DNA of 6,430 nt from an uncultured Lachnospiraceae bacterium. GTDB lineage: Bacteria; Bacillota; Clostridia; Lachnospirales; Lachnospiraceae. Below the pieces are notes generated by a model. The model saw only the letters and a list, made by a program, of their open reading frames with translations, had not been told where the DNA came from and ran no database searches. The stretch spans positions 1 through 6,430 of the forward strand of contig CAMTBF010000222.1 of NCBI GenBank assembly GCA_947068385.1. The letters are read 5' to 3'. Below, piece by piece: positions 4,787 to 6,430 of the stretch; the first letter of the stretch is position 1, and the number at the start of each line of letters is the position of its first letter. A program made the position numbers and the translations under genes.

Positions 4787-6376
4787 CTACATGGCCACCA
4801 TCCGCACCTCGCCGTCCTCCTTGACGAACTTGCAGTACCGGTAATCGTTCTGGAGGGTCTTCGACACGTTCCGGATGACGATGGTGGTGTTGGGATAGGC
4901 CTGCTCATTGATGATGACCTCTCCCTGCTGCCTGTTCTCCATCATGGCCTGAAGCTCCCCTATGCGGTTGTTCAGGTTTTCCAGCTCCGCCGACTTCTCC
5001 TGTATCAGCGACAGCACGCTCCTCATATACCGCAGCTGGCTGTCATTGTACTTAAATCCCTTCTTCTGCTTCTCCTTGAAATTATCGAAGACCACCTGGG
5101 CCGCGTCCACCGTCTTCTTGCTCTCCTCGGCGGTCTTCTGCGCCCGGTCGTACTGGGATTTGATCAGAGGATCCACGCCCACCTCCAGAGTAGTGGCTGT
5201 GCTCATGCTGCCTCCCACGGTCTTTGCCGTGATGGAGTTCGTAGCCTGAACCCGTCCTCCCAGGATGATGCCCCTCCTGCCGTCCACCCGCACATCGGTG
5301 CCCGCGGTGACCACGCAGTGCATGATGGCTTCGGACTCCAGATAGCCGCCCGTCACCACCCTGGCGTTCTCCAGGAACTTCACCATGATGTTGCCTCCGG
5401 CCCGCAGATAGCCCTTTCCCATGCCGTTCATGCCCTTGGCGATGACGATGTTGCCCCCGGCGATGACCCTGGCGCTCTCCACGCCGCCGTTTATCACTAC
5501 GTTCCCTCCGGCCTTCACCTCCATGTTGGCGGTGACGCTGCCGGATATCTCGATGCTCCCGTCGTAATCGATGTTCCCCGTGGACAGGTCCACGTCCTTC
5601 ACCTTGTACACCGTGGACACCACCACCTTGCCGTCCAGAAGGACTACGTGGCCGTCTACATCCGAGGTGATGGAGAGCTTATCCTCGGAAAGGGTGATGT
5701 TCTTGCCGAACTTCAGGGTCTCCTTCTTCACGTCCCTGGGCTTGATCAGGCTGCCGTACACATCGTGCCCGGCCGTGCCCTGGCGCTCCGGGATGATCCT
5801 CGCCAGCACGTCCCCCTTGCTGCACTGGTTGATGGTGGTCAGATTATAGTAATCCACCCGGCCGTCCTCCAGATGGGCGGGACGCTTGCCCTTGTCCGTG
5901 TTGAAGCTGTACTCTATCCGCGCGTCCTCTCCCTGATCCGGCTTGTCGCCCCTGGCCACCAGGATGTCCGTGCAGTACATGCCCTCGGAGCCGAAGTGCT
6001 CTTTCAGCATCTCCTGCTTTATCCCATAGGTGATCTTCTGCTGCCTGATCTCCCCCAGAAAACGGTCCATGGTCAGCCGCTTCCCGCCCTCCGAAGGGGG
6101 GATGAAGCGCGCCGTGGCGATCATGCAGTCCTTGCTCACAGTCAGCATATAGGCCTCGTCGCAGACAGGGCAGTCCCCGCTGCCCAGATGGCAGACGCCG
6201 CCCGTACCCATGCTGAACTCCGTCTCTACCTGTCTTCTGTCATATTTGATATTCCGATCGTTCAGATATTTCCAGACCTCATCTAAACGGACTTCCTCTC
6301 CGCTGCCGCTGGGATGATAAAAAGCGATGCCGTATCCTCTGGAATCCTTTACCAACTGAAAGTAACCATTCTGCAT
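4787..6376 (-). CDS. fapA: FapA / DUF342 family protein
   Basis: Named flagellar assembly protein A, but its biochemical role is poorly defined; in Vibrio a homologue acts in polar localisation linked to flagella and the glucose-specific EIIA protein. The 529 residues divide into three parts. An N-terminal FapA_N-type domain covers about 1-255. A right-handed beta-helix (about 262-402) has repeated GG-N-V/I turns (for example AGGNVVINGGV, IAGGNIVIAKG, RAGGNIMVKF) and ends ATTLEVGVDP, as in the family. A coiled coil (about 403-482) leads into a C-terminal beta segment (485-529). Residues 62-72 contain C-H-x5-C-x2-C (CHLGSGDCPVC), which could bind metal. The start ATG (6374-6376) has no clear Shine-Dalgarno box, but the opening MQNGYFQLVKDSRGYGI fits the family N-terminus. 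It heads the visible part of the operon and is transcribed from off-window. Confidence 0.93.
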   Translation of the reverse strand: MQNGYFQLVKDSRGYGIAFYHPSGSGEEVRLDEVWKYLNDRNIKYDRRQVETEFSMGTGGVCHLGSGDCPVCDEAYMLTVSKDCMIATARFIPPSEGGKRLTMDRFLGEIRQQKITYGIKQEMLKEHFGSEGMYCTDILVARGDKPDQGEDARIEYSFNTDKGKRPAHLEDGRVDYYNLTTINQCSKGDVLARIIPERQGTAGHDVYGSLIKPRDVKKETLKFGKNITLSEDKLSITSDVDGHVVLLDGKVVVSTVYKVKDVDLSTGNIDYDGSIEISGSVTANMEVKAGGNVVINGGVESARVIAGGNIVIAKGMNGMGKGYLRAGGNIMVKFLENARVVTGGYLESEAIMHCVVTAGTDVRVDGRRGIILGGRVQATNSITAKTVGGSMSTATTLEVGVDPLIKSQYDRAQKTAEESKKTVDAAQVVFDNFKEKQKKGFKYNDSQLRYMRSVLSLIQEKSAELENLNNRIGELQAMMENRQQGEVIINEQAYPNTTIVIRNVSKTLQNDYRYCKFVKEDGEVRMVAM

Positions 6377-6430
6377 AGACCAGACAGGGAGAGAGGGGGG
6401 AGGAAATCCTGGTAACCGGAAATACCTGTC

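Noticed and set aside
3687..4844. A 385-codon open frame on the plus strand
   Set aside because: It lies antisense to three genes with better evidence. It is Leu/His/Arg-rich without family motifs, which is typical of a shadow frame in GC-rich DNA.
5318..6286. A 322-codon open frame on the plus strand opposite fapA
   Set aside because: His/Leu/Val-rich translation with no ribosome binding site or domain. The opposite strand encodes a clear FapA protein.

Overview
The window most resembles a Clostridia chromosome of the Lachnospiraceae type. The evidence is the combination of a FapA/DUF342 protein, a DUF6115-like membrane protein and a short MltG-like protein directly upstream of rpsB-tsf, together with strong AGGAGG ribosome binding sites and GC-rich coding sequence. 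Every gene I can support lies on the minus strand, so transcription runs from high to low coordinates.

Right and centre, in transcription order: fapA (6376-4787), a small conserved-looking hydrophilic protein (4757-4449), a DUF6115-like membrane coiled-coil protein (4379-3681) and a short MltG/YceG-like membrane protein without a catalytic domain (3663-3001). They are closely spaced and look like the tail of a longer operon, possibly flagellar, whose promoter lies outside the window. The 54 bases beyond the fapA start (6377-6430) show no supportable feature.

Next comes the translation block. A strong promoter (2944-2972), overlapped by an inverted repeat, drives a structured leader of about 170 nt, then rpsB (ribosomal protein S2) and tsf (EF-Ts). 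A perfect 11-bp hairpin separates the two genes. A long stem followed by six T residues (865-927) probably ends the transcript.

The left ~860 bases differ in character. The non-coding part is visibly AT-rich, and the genes are an accessory-type set: a 57-residue unknown ORF, a DUF3970-like 55-residue protein and the first 104 residues of a ParA/Soj ATPase. They form a tight operon with a sigma-A-like promoter whose -35 box lies inside a cluster of five TTGAGTA/TACTCAA heptamers. This looks like the end of an integrated conjugative or plasmid-like element that abuts the tsf terminator. The boundary itself cannot be placed from this window alone.

The only gene-free stretch over 300 bases is 663-965. 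It holds the promoter, the heptamer cluster and the terminator described below.
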